Assembly (NCBI RefSeq): GCF_036250065.1
Contig: NZ_CP109199.1
Location: 4,402,001-4,466,000 of the forward strand
Direction: 5' to 3'
Origin: Micromonospora sp. NBC_01699
GTDB lineage: Bacteria; Actinomycetota; Actinomycetes; Mycobacteriales; Micromonosporaceae
Length of the DNA stretch: 64,000 bases
Below are positions 43,233 through 52,339 of this stretch, one piece after another. Both the position numbers and the translations under genes were made by a program. The notes under the pieces were generated by a model. The model did not search any database, was not told where the DNA came from, and saw only the letters and a list, made by a program, of their open reading frames with translations. The first letter of the stretch is position 1; the number at the start of each line of letters is the position of its first letter.

Positions 43233-43817
43233 TCAGCCCGTCGGTTGCTCCTGGAGCCACAGTCCGATGCGCACCGCCTCCACGGTCAGGTCCAGCAGTT
43301 CCTGCCGTTGCTCGCTGCCGCCGGGGACTCGGCGCAGCAGTTCGGCGCGTACCCGTGACAGCGCGCCCTCGGCGAGCGGCTGCACCGCCGTCACCGCGTC
43401 GGCGAGAACCCGCAACGCGTCGGTGAGCGGCGTCTCGGGCCGGCTCGCCGCCCTGGCCGCGAGCACCGCCCGTACGCCGAACACCGCGAACGCGCCGTCC
43501 GGCCGCCGGATCAGCACGCCGCTGTTGGTGAGCGCGTGCATCAGATCCGGATTGGTACGCAGCACGCTGCTGATCGTCGCCGCCGGCAGGATGAACTGCC
43601 CGAGTACCAGGTCGGGGTCGAGCAGGGCCCGGATCGCCTCCAGGGGAAGGCCCTGGCCCTGCAACTGGGCGACGTTGCGCATGCGGGTCAGATGCGACCG
43701 GTCGTAATACGGGGTACGGCCGATCCGGGCCGGCGGCTGTAACAGTCCTCTCGTGTGGTACGAGCGGATCGTGCGTGGAGTGAGACAGACCTCGGCCGCG
43801 AAACGATCAATAGTCAT
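43233..43817 (-). CDS. MerR family transcriptional regulator
   Basis: 194 residues from ATG 43817. The MerR-type winged helix is clear: TIDRFAAEVCLTPRTIRSYHTRGLLQPP, YYDRSHLTRMRNVAQLQGQGLPLEAIRALLD. The C-terminal effector part is about 110 residues of helices with no metal-binding cysteines, so the inducer is probably organic. It is monocistronic, and its targets are not evident; the long gap upstream holds its promoter. Confidence 0.9.
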   Translation of the reverse strand: MTIDRFAAEVCLTPRTIRSYHTRGLLQPPARIGRTPYYDRSHLTRMRNVAQLQGQGLPLEAIRALLDPDLVLGQFILPAATISSVLRTNPDLMHALTNSGVLIRRPDGAFAVFGVRAVLAARAASRPETPLTDALRVLADAVTAVQPLAEGALSRVRAELLRRVPGGSEQRQELLDLTVEAVRIGLWLQEQPTG

Positions 43818-44677
43818 CAACTCTGGTCACTACCTTCGATCATCGTCGCGGTGATTCCGGAGCCCCGGGCGGAAGCACCACAGACAGTTGTCACAGTCGC
43901 ACCACCCCCTCACGGCCAAGCCCGAGAGGGAAAGCAGAAGGATTCACGGAGGAGACGAACGCCGCTGCCACACTTCGGCGAGAGTGAGCTGTCAGCTGAT
44001 CTCACCCGTCCGAGCGCATCCGCCCGGAGCAGTTGCGGCGAGGCATTTCGTGGATATTTCTCCATCCTCCCTGAATCCAGATTGTGACAGTGTCGCGATA
44101 AGCAGAACATAAGGTGTCCATCAATGCGTTGGCCACCCGCGCACACCCGACGCCGCCGCCCTCCGGACGCCCGAGCGACCCTGCGCCGTTTTGCGACACA
44201 GCAGGCAGTTAGCGCGTTTTACCATGGTGTCCGCACTTTACGGGCGAGTGGCCGACACATTGGCGACGCCGATCGAGACGCTCGATCGCAGCGACCCGCC
44301 CGTAGTCAATTTGGTCCGACATCAATTTGTACCAAGTTGACCGTTCTTGCCGCCCGCGCTCCGCCCACTAATGGAAGCCGCCCACATCGATCACGATTAG
44401 GGCAAGCCAGGCCCCCTGTCACCGCCCACGAATCAGCCTCCCGTACACCGATGGGCGTCGGCCGTGCGACGCATATCCGACGGCAATCGGATTGACAAAA
44501 ACCGCACTGACCGTTCGTCGTATCCGCAAAGGACGATCAGGGGAGCCCGAAAAAGGATGAATATTCAGCACTATCCATGTCTCGTGGAAGGAAACGCTTC
44601 CGTTTATATGAGCGATCCCACGAACTGCCGATCCTTATTGGTGTCCGCGAAATCCAAGACTTCAGGGAGGTCCCAGG
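43818..44677. other. Long gene-poor region with relatively low GC
   Basis: About 860 bases. No frame on either strand shows a recognisable family, and the stretch from 44180 to 44640 is visibly richer in A/T than coding DNA around it. It carries the promoters of the leftward MerR gene and of the rightward secreted protein at 44678. A LacI-like imperfect palindrome is at 44590-44601. The region may be an old insertion or decayed gene. Confidence 0.5.
44590..44601. promoter_or_regulatory. LacI/CcpA-like palindrome GGAAACGCTTCC
   Basis: Symmetric around its centre except for one base pair (GGAAACGTTTCC would be perfect). It lies 77 bp upstream of the small secreted protein start. The central CG with flanking AA/TT is the usual LacI-family pattern. 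Confidence 0.35.
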
Positions 44678-45124
44678 ATGAACGTTTCCGCAACTTCCGG
44701 GCAAAAGGGGAGAGGCTTCCGCACTCTCCTGCTACAGGGGACGCTGGCCGTGGCCATGCTCTTCGCGGCCGCGATGATCGCCAGCCCCGCTCAGGCGGGG
44801 GTGGACGGCACCCACAAGGTCGCCCCGACGTCCGGCACCCAGGCCGGCGTCGCCGCGCCGGCAGCCACGCCGAACGGCGCCACGGTCCTCGGTAAGGACT
44901 CGGTCGTCAAGCCGAACTGGGCGTACAGCTACACCCTGTACTACACGCCGCCGAACTTCGTCGAGGCGTACATCACGGTCACCTCGGGTTACGTCCTCTT
45001 CGGCGTGTTCTGTGACGGCTACGGCTGGGTCTATGTCGGCTGGCTCCCCGTGGGCAGTTGGTACGCCTGGGTGAACTGTGGAAGCTACACGGCGACCCAG
45101 TACCAGTTCATCGGGTCCGACTGA
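44678..45124 (+). CDS. Small secreted protein, unknown function
   Basis: 148 residues with AGGGAGG upstream of the ATG. A signal peptide of about 40 residues ends SPAQA. A Thr/Ala/Pro-rich segment follows, then a compact C-terminal part of about 70 residues that is unusually rich in aromatics (WAYSYTLYYTPPNFVEAYI, YGWVYVGWLPVGSWYAWV) with two cysteines able to form one disulfide. I do not recognise the fold; its composition suggests a surface-active or carbohydrate-binding role, which is a guess. A strong terminator follows. Confidence 0.75.
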   Translation: MNVSATSGQKGRGFRTLLLQGTLAVAMLFAAAMIASPAQAGVDGTHKVAPTSGTQAGVAAPAATPNGATVLGKDSVVKPNWAYSYTLYYTPPNFVEAYITVTSGYVLFGVFCDGYGWVYVGWLPVGSWYAWVNCGSYTATQYQFIGSD

Positions 45125-45156
45125 ACCACGCGGACGGGTCACTGACCCGCAGACAG

Positions 45157-45189
45157 GGTGCGGCTCCCCGGATACCGGGGAGCCGCACC
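45157..45189. terminator. Strong terminator hairpin
   Basis: A 15-bp perfect stem (GGTGCGGCTCCCCGG with its complement) and a 3-base ATA loop between the small secreted gene (stop 45124) and the convergent FtsX-type permease (stop 45254). Confidence 0.9.
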
Positions 45190-45253
45190 TGCGCGGGTAC
45201 CCCGGGGACGGCCCGCCCGACGGGACCCGGACGACGGCGCGCCGCCCACCGGT

Positions 45254-46465
45254 TCAGCTCGTGGCCAGCGCCTCGGTCGGCGCCAGCCAGGCGGCGCGCA
45301 CCGCCGGGTAGACCCCGGCGAGCACGCCGGTGACGATCGCTATCCCGATGCCACCGAGCAGTGCCTGCGGCGGCAGCACGGCGGGCCACCGTTCGTGCAC
45401 CGCGTACCCGGCCGTGACCGCCGTGCCGAACAGCAGGCCGAGCCCGCCACCGATGCCGGTGAGCAGCACCGACTCCGCCAGGAACTGCCCGGCGACATGC
45501 CGGCGACTGGCCCCGAGCGCCCGGCGCAGGCCGATCTCCCGACGGCGCTCCAACACCGAAATGATCATCGTGTTGGCCACCCCGATCCCGCCGACCAGCA
45601 ACGCGACCGCCCCGAGCCCGAGGAACAGCGAGGAGTACGCCCGTTCGACCAGCCGTTGCGCGGCCAGCGCGTCGGACGGCCGGGAGACGAGTACCTCGTC
45701 CGGGCGCTGCGGGTTGGCGGTACGCCCCAGCACCGCCCGCACGTCGTCGACGGCCGCGTCGTCGGTCCGTACGAAGATCTTCTCGGGCAGGCCGTCGAAG
45801 CCGAGATAGCTCTGCGCCGCCGGCCAGCCGACGAGGACCGAGTTGTCGATCTCCGGGGCCAGTGGCAGGGAGGCGAGCACCCCGATCGTGGTGAACCAGC
45901 GGTCACCGATCCAGACCGGCGGCGCGGGCTGGCCCGGACGTGGCTCGATACCGAGCAGTTCGCTGGCCCGGGAGCCGAGCACCACGACCGGATACCGCTC
46001 GGTCGCGGCGTCCAGGAACACACCGGCGCGCGTCGTCGTCTCCAGCACGGACAGCAGATCCAGCCGGGCGGCGGCGACCGCCAGTCCGTTGGTTTCCCGT
46101 TCCGGCACCCGATCGGAGCGCCGTACGGTCGCCGAGGTGTAACCGACCGCGCTGGCGCCGCGTACCGGGGCGATGTGGCTGATCATCAGGACGGACTCCG
46201 GCGGCAGCGTGGCCGGCTGTCTGGTGACCACGTCCTGCCCCGGCGTGACGGTGAGCAGGTTCGGCCCGAGCGCCGCCAACCCGGCCCGCACCGCCGCCTG
46301 GTTCGACGCCGGGATGCCGATCACCGCGATCAGGGCGGCGATGCCGATGGCGATGCCCAGCGCCGCCAGCACGGTCCGGGCCGGACGGGCCCGGATCCCG
46401 ACCGTGCCGAGCCGGAGCAGGTCGGCCAGGGGCAGCCGGGTACCCGGTGGAAGTTCGACGCTCAT
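45254..46465 (-). CDS. MacB/FtsX-like ABC transporter permease
   Basis: 403 residues with the four-helix MacB topology. One helix lies near residues 33-55. A large extracellular domain follows (about 60-270). Three helices close the protein, starting [50 protein letters not shown], which is the classic FtsX signature. The ATG overlaps the ATPase stop. With the ATPase and the adaptor it forms a mechanotransmission-type exporter that acts on substrates in or outside the membrane. Confidence 0.92.
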   Translation of the reverse strand: MSVELPPGTRLPLADLLRLGTVGIRARPARTVLAALGIAIGIAALIAVIGIPASNQAAVRAGLAALGPNLLTVTPGQDVVTRQPATLPPESVLMISHIAPVRGASAVGYTSATVRRSDRVPERETNGLAVAAARLDLLSVLETTTRAGVFLDAATERYPVVVLGSRASELLGIEPRPGQPAPPVWIGDRWFTTIGVLASLPLAPEIDNSVLVGWPAAQSYLGFDGLPEKIFVRTDDAAVDDVRAVLGRTANPQRPDEVLVSRPSDALAAQRLVERAYSSLFLGLGAVALLVGGIGVANTMIISVLERRREIGLRRALGASRRHVAGQFLAESVLLTGIGGGLGLLFGTAVTAGYAVHERWPAVLPPQALLGGIGIAIVTGVLAGVYPAVRAAWLAPTEALATS

Positions 46466-47154
46466 CCGGACTCCTCGCGATAGACCACCCGATCGGCGCG
46501 GATCTCGCCGTCCAACATTTCCACCCGACGGGGCAACCGCCCGGCGATGGCCGGGTCGTGCGTGATCACCACGATCGTGGTGCCCTCGCCGTTGAGTTCC
46601 CGCAGCAGCCCGAGCACCTCGCCGCCGACGGCGGAGTCCAGGTTTCCGGTCGGCTCGTCGGCCAGCACGATGCTGGGACGGTTGACCACGGCCCGGGCGA
46701 TGGCGACCCGCTGCCGCTCCCCGCCGGAGAGTTCGGTCGGCAGATGGTCGGCCCGGTGCGACAGCCCGACCCGGTCCAGGGCCTCGTCCGCCCGTGCCCG
46801 CCGGTGCCGGGCCGGCACCCCCCGGTACACCTGCGCGGCCATCAGGTTCTCCCGCGCGGTCAGCCCGTCGGTCAGGTGGAATGCCTGGAAGACGAACCCG
46901 ATCCAGGAGGCCCGCACCGCCGAGAGCCGACGGTCGCCCAGCCGGTCGGTCTCGTGGCCGTTGATCCGTACGGTGCCGGAGGTGGCCCGGTCGAGCGTGC
47001 CCATCAGGTGCAGCATGGTCGACTTGCCGGAACCGGACGGACCGACGACGGCGAGCATCTCGCCCGGATACACGCGCAGGTTCGCGTGCCGCAACGCGTG
47101 GATGCCGCCCGGGTAGGTCTTCGAGACGTCCGCCAGTTCCATCACCGGCGTCAT
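46462..47154 (-). CDS. MacB/LolD-type ABC transporter ATP-binding protein
   Basis: 230 residues. Walker [10 protein letters not shown] (about 38-46), Q-loop FVFQAFHL, signature [14 protein letters not shown], Walker [15 protein letters not shown] and switch VITHD are all intact. The ERQR/TGNLDS combination is that of the LolD/MacB family. It overlaps both neighbours by 4 bp and is the engine of the exporter encoded by the operon. Confidence 0.95.
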   Translation of the reverse strand: MTPVMELADVSKTYPGGIHALRHANLRVYPGEMLAVVGPSGSGKSTMLHLMGTLDRATSGTVRINGHETDRLGDRRLSAVRASWIGFVFQAFHLTDGLTARENLMAAQVYRGVPARHRRARADEALDRVGLSHRADHLPTELSGGERQRVAIARAVVNRPSIVLADEPTGNLDSAVGGEVLGLLRELNGEGTTIVVITHDPAIAGRLPRRVEMLDGEIRADRVVYREESG

Positions 47155-48272
47155 CCGGCACTCACCACCCGTACGCCCTCGGTCAGCCCGGCGCCGGACA
47201 CCTCGACCAGGCCGTCGGCGAACAGGCCGAGTTCCACCGCGAGGTACCGCTGGTCACCGTCGGCGGCCTCGATCCCGTACCCGCCCTCGCGCAGCGCGAG
47301 CAGGGCCTGGACCGGTACGGCCAGCACGTCGTCGCGGCGGGCGCCGGTGAACCGTACGGTCACCGGGCCGGCGTCGATGCCGCCGGCCACCGCCGCGTCG
47401 TCGAAGGTGGCCGTCACCGCCAGCTTCGGCTGCTTGTCGTCCTCGCCGTTGGCGGTGCCGACCGAGGCGACGGTAACCGTGGCGGACCGCCCGCCGGGCA
47501 GGTCGACGGCGGCCTTCGCCCCGGGTCGGGCGAACCCGCGCTGGGATTCGTCCAGCTCGACCCGGACCAGCCGCCCGACGCCGGTGACCGCGAGCACCGG
47601 CCCCTGGGCGGAGCCGCCGAGTTGCCCGGTGACCTCGTCGACCCGTACGTCGGCGGGCAGGACCACGACGTCGCCGACGTCGATCCGGCCGGTCTCCGGC
47701 AGCTTCGACGCCCGCTGCCAGCGCTTGATCGCCCGGCCGGTGCTGGCCCGGAAGGTGCTGTCCAGCTTGCCCACGTCGTAGCCGAGGGCGTGCAGGTTCC
47801 GCTTGAGGATGAGCACGTCCGGCCCGGCGGTCACGCCGGGACCGAGGGAGCGGTACATCGGGGTGTCGCCGATGATCATCGCAACCATCCTGGCGTCCAC
47901 CGAGTAGAGCCGGCCGCCCCGCTCGACCACCGTCCCCGGCCGGGGCAGCCAGGTGAGGGTGCCGGCCCTGCGGCCGGCCACCGGGCTGGGCTCGCCGTAG
48001 CCGACGGTACCGCTCGCCGCTATGCGTTCGACCAGGTCCGTCCGGGCGACGATGGCGGTCGTCCGGGGCGCGCTGTCGCGCACCGGGTCGACCGGCACCC
48101 GTTGCAGCCGACTGAACGCCACCACACCCCCGGTGCTGAGGACGACCACGGTGACGACACCACCGAGCAGCCACCGTTGCCGTCGGCGCCGCACCCGTGC
48201 CGGCCCCGTGGGGTACGCCGGCCCCGCCGCACCGGACGGCCCGGCCGCAGCCGTGGTGGACGGCTCGCTCAC
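47151..48272 (-). CDS. Membrane-fusion/adaptor-like protein with peptidoglycan-binding domain
   Basis: 373 residues from GTG 48272. A short cytosolic head with an RRRRQR cluster precedes one transmembrane helix (about 34-55). The outer part starts like an HlyD/RND adaptor ([40 protein letters not shown]). It then inserts a peptidoglycan-binding type 1 unit ([31 protein letters not shown] split over about 152-182) and resumes beta-barrel segments. This composite is standard for Gram-positive MacAB-like systems, linking the exporter to the wall. Confidence 0.87.
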   Translation of the reverse strand: MSEPSTTAAAGPSGAAGPAYPTGPARVRRRRQRWLLGGVVTVVVLSTGGVVAFSRLQRVPVDPVRDSAPRTTAIVARTDLVERIAASGTVGYGEPSPVAGRRAGTLTWLPRPGTVVERGGRLYSVDARMVAMIIGDTPMYRSLGPGVTAGPDVLILKRNLHALGYDVGKLDSTFRASTGRAIKRWQRASKLPETGRIDVGDVVVLPADVRVDEVTGQLGGSAQGPVLAVTGVGRLVRVELDESQRGFARPGAKAAVDLPGGRSATVTVASVGTANGEDDKQPKLAVTATFDDAAVAGGIDAGPVTVRFTGARRDDVLAVPVQALLALREGGYGIEAADGDQRYLAVELGLFADGLVEVSGAGLTEGVRVVSAG

Positions 48273-48829
48273 GACCCGGTGCCCGGGGTGTTCCCGCCGT
48301 AACCGGCCTCCCGCTGACACTCGCGCAGCTTGGCCAGTACGGTCGGATCGTTGAGGTTGAGCCCCGGCGGGATCGCCCGCGCCCCGTTGCCGGCGCCGCT
48401 GTGCGGGTCGGGGTCGGGGTAGTCGACGCCGGCCGCGCGCATGCACTTCGCGAGGATTCGTTCCTGCTCCAGCACCTCGGGGCGCAGCGGTTGCGGGTCG
48501 CCGCCGTTGGGCAGGTGCTGGCGGCACTGCTCCAGCGCGGCCAGTCGGCGCTGTCGCTGGTCCGGCGACTCGGTTTCGTCGACCTCGTTGGACAGCGGAC
48601 CGGTGTTGCCGTCCAGGGAACGGGGTTCCGATTCCGCACCGAGATCGACCCCGTTGTCCTTCATGCACTCGGTGAAGTCGTCCCGCTCGGCGGCCGGGGC
48701 CAATGTCGGTGTGGCCGAACCGGATACCGAGGCCACCTCACGATCGGACCGGTCGGAACCCTCGCGGGAACAACCGCCGGTCAACAGGACCACCGTCAGC
48801 AGGACGGGTAACATCCATTGTCGTCGCAT
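48269..48829 (-). CDS. Hypothetical lipoprotein of the ABC exporter operon
   Basis: 186 residues, ATG 48829 with AGGAGA upstream. The signal peptide ends in lipobox LLTGGC with C20. The mature part contains two related segments, DDFTECMKDNGVDL and ILAKCMRAAGVDYPDP, each with a conserved Cys, plus REC near the end. Similar C-M-R/K-x-x-G-V-D lipoproteins occur beside MacB-like transporters and two-component systems in actinobacteria; the function is unknown. It is the first gene of the leftward operon. Confidence 0.85.
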   Translation of the reverse strand: MRRQWMLPVLLTVVLLTGGCSREGSDRSDREVASVSGSATPTLAPAAERDDFTECMKDNGVDLGAESEPRSLDGNTGPLSNEVDETESPDQRQRRLAALEQCRQHLPNGGDPQPLRPEVLEQERILAKCMRAAGVDYPDPDPHSGAGNGARAIPPGLNLNDPTVLAKLRECQREAGYGGNTPGTGS

Positions 48830-48971
48830 GATTTCTCCTAGTCAGGAGGATGTCGATTGTCACCGACAGGTCTACTCGCCGACTGATATGGGTGGCGTAA
48901 GCGATATTGCTTATCTCCTACTTACGACTGTTTCATGCACAATGGAGAGCGCAAACGGAGATAGGAGTTGA
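48830..48971. promoter_or_regulatory. Divergent promoter region of the exporter and two-component operons
   Basis: 142 bases between the lipoprotein gene (-) and the response regulator gene (+). TAAGC-GATATT-GCTTA (48898-48913) is a 5-bp inverted repeat with a 6-base centre, followed by further TTA/CTTA-rich sequence. It is a plausible site for the adjacent OmpR-type regulator, although those usually bind direct repeats. Confidence 0.45.
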
Positions 48972-49631
48972 ATGCGCGTACTGATCGTGGAGGACGAGAC
49001 GGTGCTCGCCGAGGCGACCGCGGAAGGGCTGCGCCAACAGGCGATGGCGGTGGACACCTGCGGGGACGGCGCGGTCGCCCTGGAGCTGATCAGCGTCAAC
49101 CGGTACGACGTGGTCGTCCTCGACCGGGACCTGCCCGTCGTCCACGGGGACGACGTCTGCCAGGCGATCGTCGCCGCCGGCGGCGAAACCAGGGTGATCA
49201 TGCTGACCGCCTCGGTCGAGCTGGACGACCGGGTGTACGGACTCAACATCGGCGCGGACGACTACCTGACCAAGCCATTCGCACTCGCCGAACTCATCGC
49301 CCGGGTCCAGGCACTCGGTAGACGCGCACGACCCGCACTCCCCCCGGTGCTCCGCCGGGCCGGTATCGAACTCGACGTACCCCGGCACCAGGTGTTCCGG
49401 GACGGCCGGTTCGTCGCGCTATCCCGGAAGGAGTTCGCCGTCCTGGAAGTGCTGATGCGGGCCGAGGGAGCCGCGGTCAGCGCCGAGGAACTATTGGAGA
49501 AGGCATGGGACGAGCACATCGATCCGTTCACCAACGCGGTCCGGGTGACGATAATGACGCTGCGCAAGAAACTCGGCTCCCCGTCGGTGATCGAGACACT
49601 GGCCGGCGTCGGCTACCGGCTGGGCGGCTAG
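48972..49631 (+). CDS. OmpR family response regulator
   Basis: 219 residues, ATG with AGGAG upstream. The receiver domain (1-115) has the acidic pair E7/D8, phosphoacceptor D51 (VVVLDRDLPV), the switch Thr in MLTAS and the Lys of YLTKPF. A winged-helix DNA-binding domain (about 125-219) ends FTNAVRVTIMTLRKKLGSPSVIETLAGVGYRL. It is followed at once by its kinase and lies opposite the MacB-like exporter, which is the likely target. Envelope stress or antimicrobial sensing is the usual role of this arrangement. Confidence 0.95.
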   Translation: MRVLIVEDETVLAEATAEGLRQQAMAVDTCGDGAVALELISVNRYDVVVLDRDLPVVHGDDVCQAIVAAGGETRVIMLTASVELDDRVYGLNIGADDYLTKPFALAELIARVQALGRRARPALPPVLRRAGIELDVPRHQVFRDGRFVALSRKEFAVLEVLMRAEGAAVSAEELLEKAWDEHIDPFTNAVRVTIMTLRKKLGSPSVIETLAGVGYRLGG

Positions 49632-50824
49632 CCCTGCCGCTGTCGCTGTCCCGTCGGCTCACCTTCAAGGGACACCTGGCCCTGCTCTGCGGCGGGATGT
49701 TCGTCCTCAGCGCGACCGTCCTGCTCGCGATCAACTACCTCCTGGTCCGCGCCGCCCTCCCACCGGCCGTGGCCGAGGGCGCCGAAACCGGCCACAGCGG
49801 TCCGACCTCGATCGTCCGGCCGATCGAGGCCGACACCGTCGCCGAGTACCGGATCGACGTACTGAACACGCTGCTCGCCCAGTCCAGCGTCACGCTGTCC
49901 ATCACGCTCCTGCTGGCGCTGCTGGTGGGCTGGATCGTGGCCAGCCGGATGCTCCGGCCGGTACGGGCGATGGCCGCCACCGCGCGGCGGCTCAGCGCCG
50001 ACAACCTCGACCAGCGGATCCGGATGCAGGGTCCCCGGGACGAGCTGACCGACCTCGCCGACACCTTCGACAAGATGCTCGACCGGCTCTCGGCCTCGTT
50101 CGACAGCCAGCGCCGCTTCGTCGCCAACGCCTCGCACGAACTGCGTACGCCGCTGGCGGCGCAACGCACGCTGGTCGAGGTCGCCCTGGGCCGGGACACC
50201 AGCGATCCGTCGGTACGCGACCTGTGCGGGCGCCTGCTCGCCATGAACGTACGGATCGAGTCGATGATCGAGGGGCTGCTCGTACTCGCCCGCAGTGACC
50301 GGGGCCTGGACGTCCAGGAGCCGGTCCGCCTCGACCAGGTGGCGGCCTCGGTGATCGACGCGCAACGCGGTCCGGCCGCCCGCGCCGGGCTGCGCATCCA
50401 CAGCGAGTTGACACCGCAACTGGTCGACGGGGAACGGGTGCTGCTGGAGCGGCTGGTGAACAACCTGGTCGACAACGCGATCAAGTACAACCACCCGGGC
50501 GGCCAGGTCTGGCTGCGGGTGGGCGGCGGTACGGCACTGCGGGTCGGCAACACCGGCCCGACGGTGCCGGTCACCTCCACCTCCGAGCTGTTCGAACCGT
50601 TCCGGCAGCTCCGCCGCGGCCGGGACGGCTCCGGGCACGGGGTCGGTCTGGGGCTGTCGATCGTCGCCTCGATCGCCTCGGCGCACCGGGGCTCGGTACA
50701 CGCCGACCCACGCGACGGCGGCGGCCTCGACGTCGTCGTCCGGCTGCCGCGCTCCGCGTCGGCGTCCTTCCTGCACCCTGAGGACGGACGAAGGACGTCG
50801 TCGGGCACACGGGCCCAACCCTGA
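49505..50824 (+). CDS. Sensor histidine kinase (partner of the OmpR regulator)
   Basis: The kinase has two transmembrane helices (near 49670-49740 and 49885-49940) around a short outer loop of about 50 residues. A HAMP domain (RPVRAMAATARRLSADNLDQRI), a HisKA helix with the phosphorylated His in NASHELRTPLAA (CAC at 50135-50137) and an ATPase domain (LVNNLVDNAIKYN, GVGLGLSIV) follow. The start is uncertain. The only canonical start before the first helix is ATG 49505, which overlaps the regulator gene by 127 bp. ATG 49699 falls inside the helix. A CTG around 49634, directly after the regulator stop, may be the real start. Confidence 0.85.
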   Translation: MGRAHRSVHQRGPGDDNDAAQETRLPVGDRDTGRRRLPAGRLALPLSLSRRLTFKGHLALLCGGMFVLSATVLLAINYLLVRAALPPAVAEGAETGHSGPTSIVRPIEADTVAEYRIDVLNTLLAQSSVTLSITLLLALLVGWIVASRMLRPVRAMAATARRLSADNLDQRIRMQGPRDELTDLADTFDKMLDRLSASFDSQRRFVANASHELRTPLAAQRTLVEVALGRDTSDPSVRDLCGRLLAMNVRIESMIEGLLVLARSDRGLDVQEPVRLDQVAASVIDAQRGPAARAGLRIHSELTPQLVDGERVLLERLVNNLVDNAIKYNHPGGQVWLRVGGGTALRVGNTGPTVPVTSTSELFEPFRQLRRGRDGSGHGVGLGLSIVASIASAHRGSVHADPRDGGGLDVVVRLPRSASASFLHPEDGRRTSSGTRAQP

Positions 50825-50851
50825 CCCCGGCCGGGTGGCCGCCGCGAGTGC

Positions 50852-52339
50852 TCAGGCGCCGGGCAGCGGGCGGTCCGGGTGCTCGCAGGCGTCGGCGAGC
50901 AGGTCGACGTAGCTGGCCACCCAGGCGCGAGCGGTTCCGTCGGTGAGCCGGTCCAACGGGTACTCCAGATAGCCGTCGAGTCGGTCCGGGCCGGGTACCA
51001 GACCGAACATCAGCGCACCCCGCTCGGCGTCGGTCGGCACGTCGTGCACCCGTACGGCCAGGTCGGGCAGGTCGAGCCGCATGTCCAGGGTGTTCTGGAA
51101 CGCGAAGCTCACCATCACCCCGGCCGGCATCGCGCCGCCCGCCGGCCCGAGGAACTGCCGGTAGATCCAGGCGGTGGGCAGCAGGTTGTCGATCCCGGCG
51201 AAGAGGCCGGCGGCGGTCTGGTCGACGAGGTCGGCGAACGTCGCGGCGGCGGCCGTACGGATCCGCAGCGGCAGCGCCGTGGTCATCACGGCGACCGCCT
51301 CCTCGTACGCCCGGGGTGAGCGGTTCGCGTGTGGCACCGACAGCGTCACGTCGGGCTGTCCGCTGAGCCGGGCCAGCAGGACCGCCATCGCGGCGGCGGT
51401 CACCGCGTTCACGGTGGCGCCGCGCGCCCGGGCGAGCGCTTCGGCGGCCAGCCGGGCCCGGTCCGGGATCTCGAACCGGTGGGTGGCGGCGCGTCCGCTG
51501 GCCCGGTCCGGGGCGGGGCCGTCGAACGGCAGGTCCAGGGTGAGCGGCCCGTCGCCGAGGTGCTCGGCCCAGTGGGCGAGCCGGCGGCGTCGGGTCGGCT
51601 CGTCCCACTGCTCCCGCTGCCAGCGGGCGTATCCGGTGCACTGCGCGGCGGGCGGGCCGAGGTCGGCCACACCCCCGGTGAGCGCGCTGCGGTAGCCGGC
51701 GGCCAGGTCGCGCAGCAGGACCGAGATGGCCCAGCCGTCGCAGGCGACGTGGTGCACGACCAGGACCAGCCAGGACTCACCCGGATCGAGGCGGATCAGG
51801 GCGTACCGCAGTGGCGCCTCGGCGGCCAGCGTGAACGCCGGCTCCACCACCGCCCGGCAGGCGGCCTCGGCCCGTACCCGCGCCTGGTCGGGCGGGAGTG
51901 CGGTCAGGTCGACAACCGGCAGCGGGACCGGCCGATGGGCGATGATCCGCTGGATCCGGGTGTCGCCGTCGCGCCCGAGCCGGGCCCGGAGCGCGTGGTG
52001 CCGGGCGACCAGCCCGTCGACGGCGGCGTCGAGCGCGGCGACGTCGAGTACGCCGACCAGTTCCAGCCGCAGCCCGACGTTCCAGCCGCTGGAGTTCCCG
52101 GTCCGCTCGACGTTCTCGATCATCCGGTCCTGCTGGGCCGAGAGCGGCGCCCGCGTCACCTCACGCTCGTCGGCCGGTCCGGCCAGCCAGCGCAGAAGCT
52201 CACCCTTGTACGACCGCAGCGCCGCCACCAGCTCCGGCGTCATCACCGCCGCCGGGGCGTCGTAGCGCAGTGTGCCGTCGACGCCGGTGAGTCGTACGTC
52301 GCGGACGGCGAGGTACTCCAGGACCTCCTCGAAGGTCAC
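50852..52339 (-). CDS. Stand-alone NRPS condensation protein with TubC-type docking domain
   Basis: 495 residues, GTG overlapping the synthetase stop (GTGA). Residues 1-52 (TFEEVLEYLAVRDVRLTGVDGTLRYDAPAAVMTPELVAALRSYKGELLRWL, in pieces) match the TubC N-terminal docking domain. From about 65 a full condensation domain follows, beginning APLSAQQDRM, with the active motif HHVACDGW near 196-203 and a late-core segment NRSPRAYEEAVAVMTTALPLRI. There is no carrier, adenylation or thioesterase domain after it. It should dock on the C-terminus of the large synthetase and either join the chain to a free amine, releasing it, or pass it to a carrier protein encoded elsewhere. Confidence 0.88.
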   Translation of the reverse strand: MTFEEVLEYLAVRDVRLTGVDGTLRYDAPAAVMTPELVAALRSYKGELLRWLAGPADEREVTRAPLSAQQDRMIENVERTGNSSGWNVGLRLELVGVLDVAALDAAVDGLVARHHALRARLGRDGDTRIQRIIAHRPVPLPVVDLTALPPDQARVRAEAACRAVVEPAFTLAAEAPLRYALIRLDPGESWLVLVVHHVACDGWAISVLLRDLAAGYRSALTGGVADLGPPAAQCTGYARWQREQWDEPTRRRRLAHWAEHLGDGPLTLDLPFDGPAPDRASGRAATHRFEIPDRARLAAEALARARGATVNAVTAAAMAVLLARLSGQPDVTLSVPHANRSPRAYEEAVAVMTTALPLRIRTAAAATFADLVDQTAAGLFAGIDNLLPTAWIYRQFLGPAGGAMPAGVMVSFAFQNTLDMRLDLPDLAVRVHDVPTDAERGALMFGLVPGPDRLDGYLEYPLDRLTDGTARAWVASYVDLLADACEHPDRPLPGA

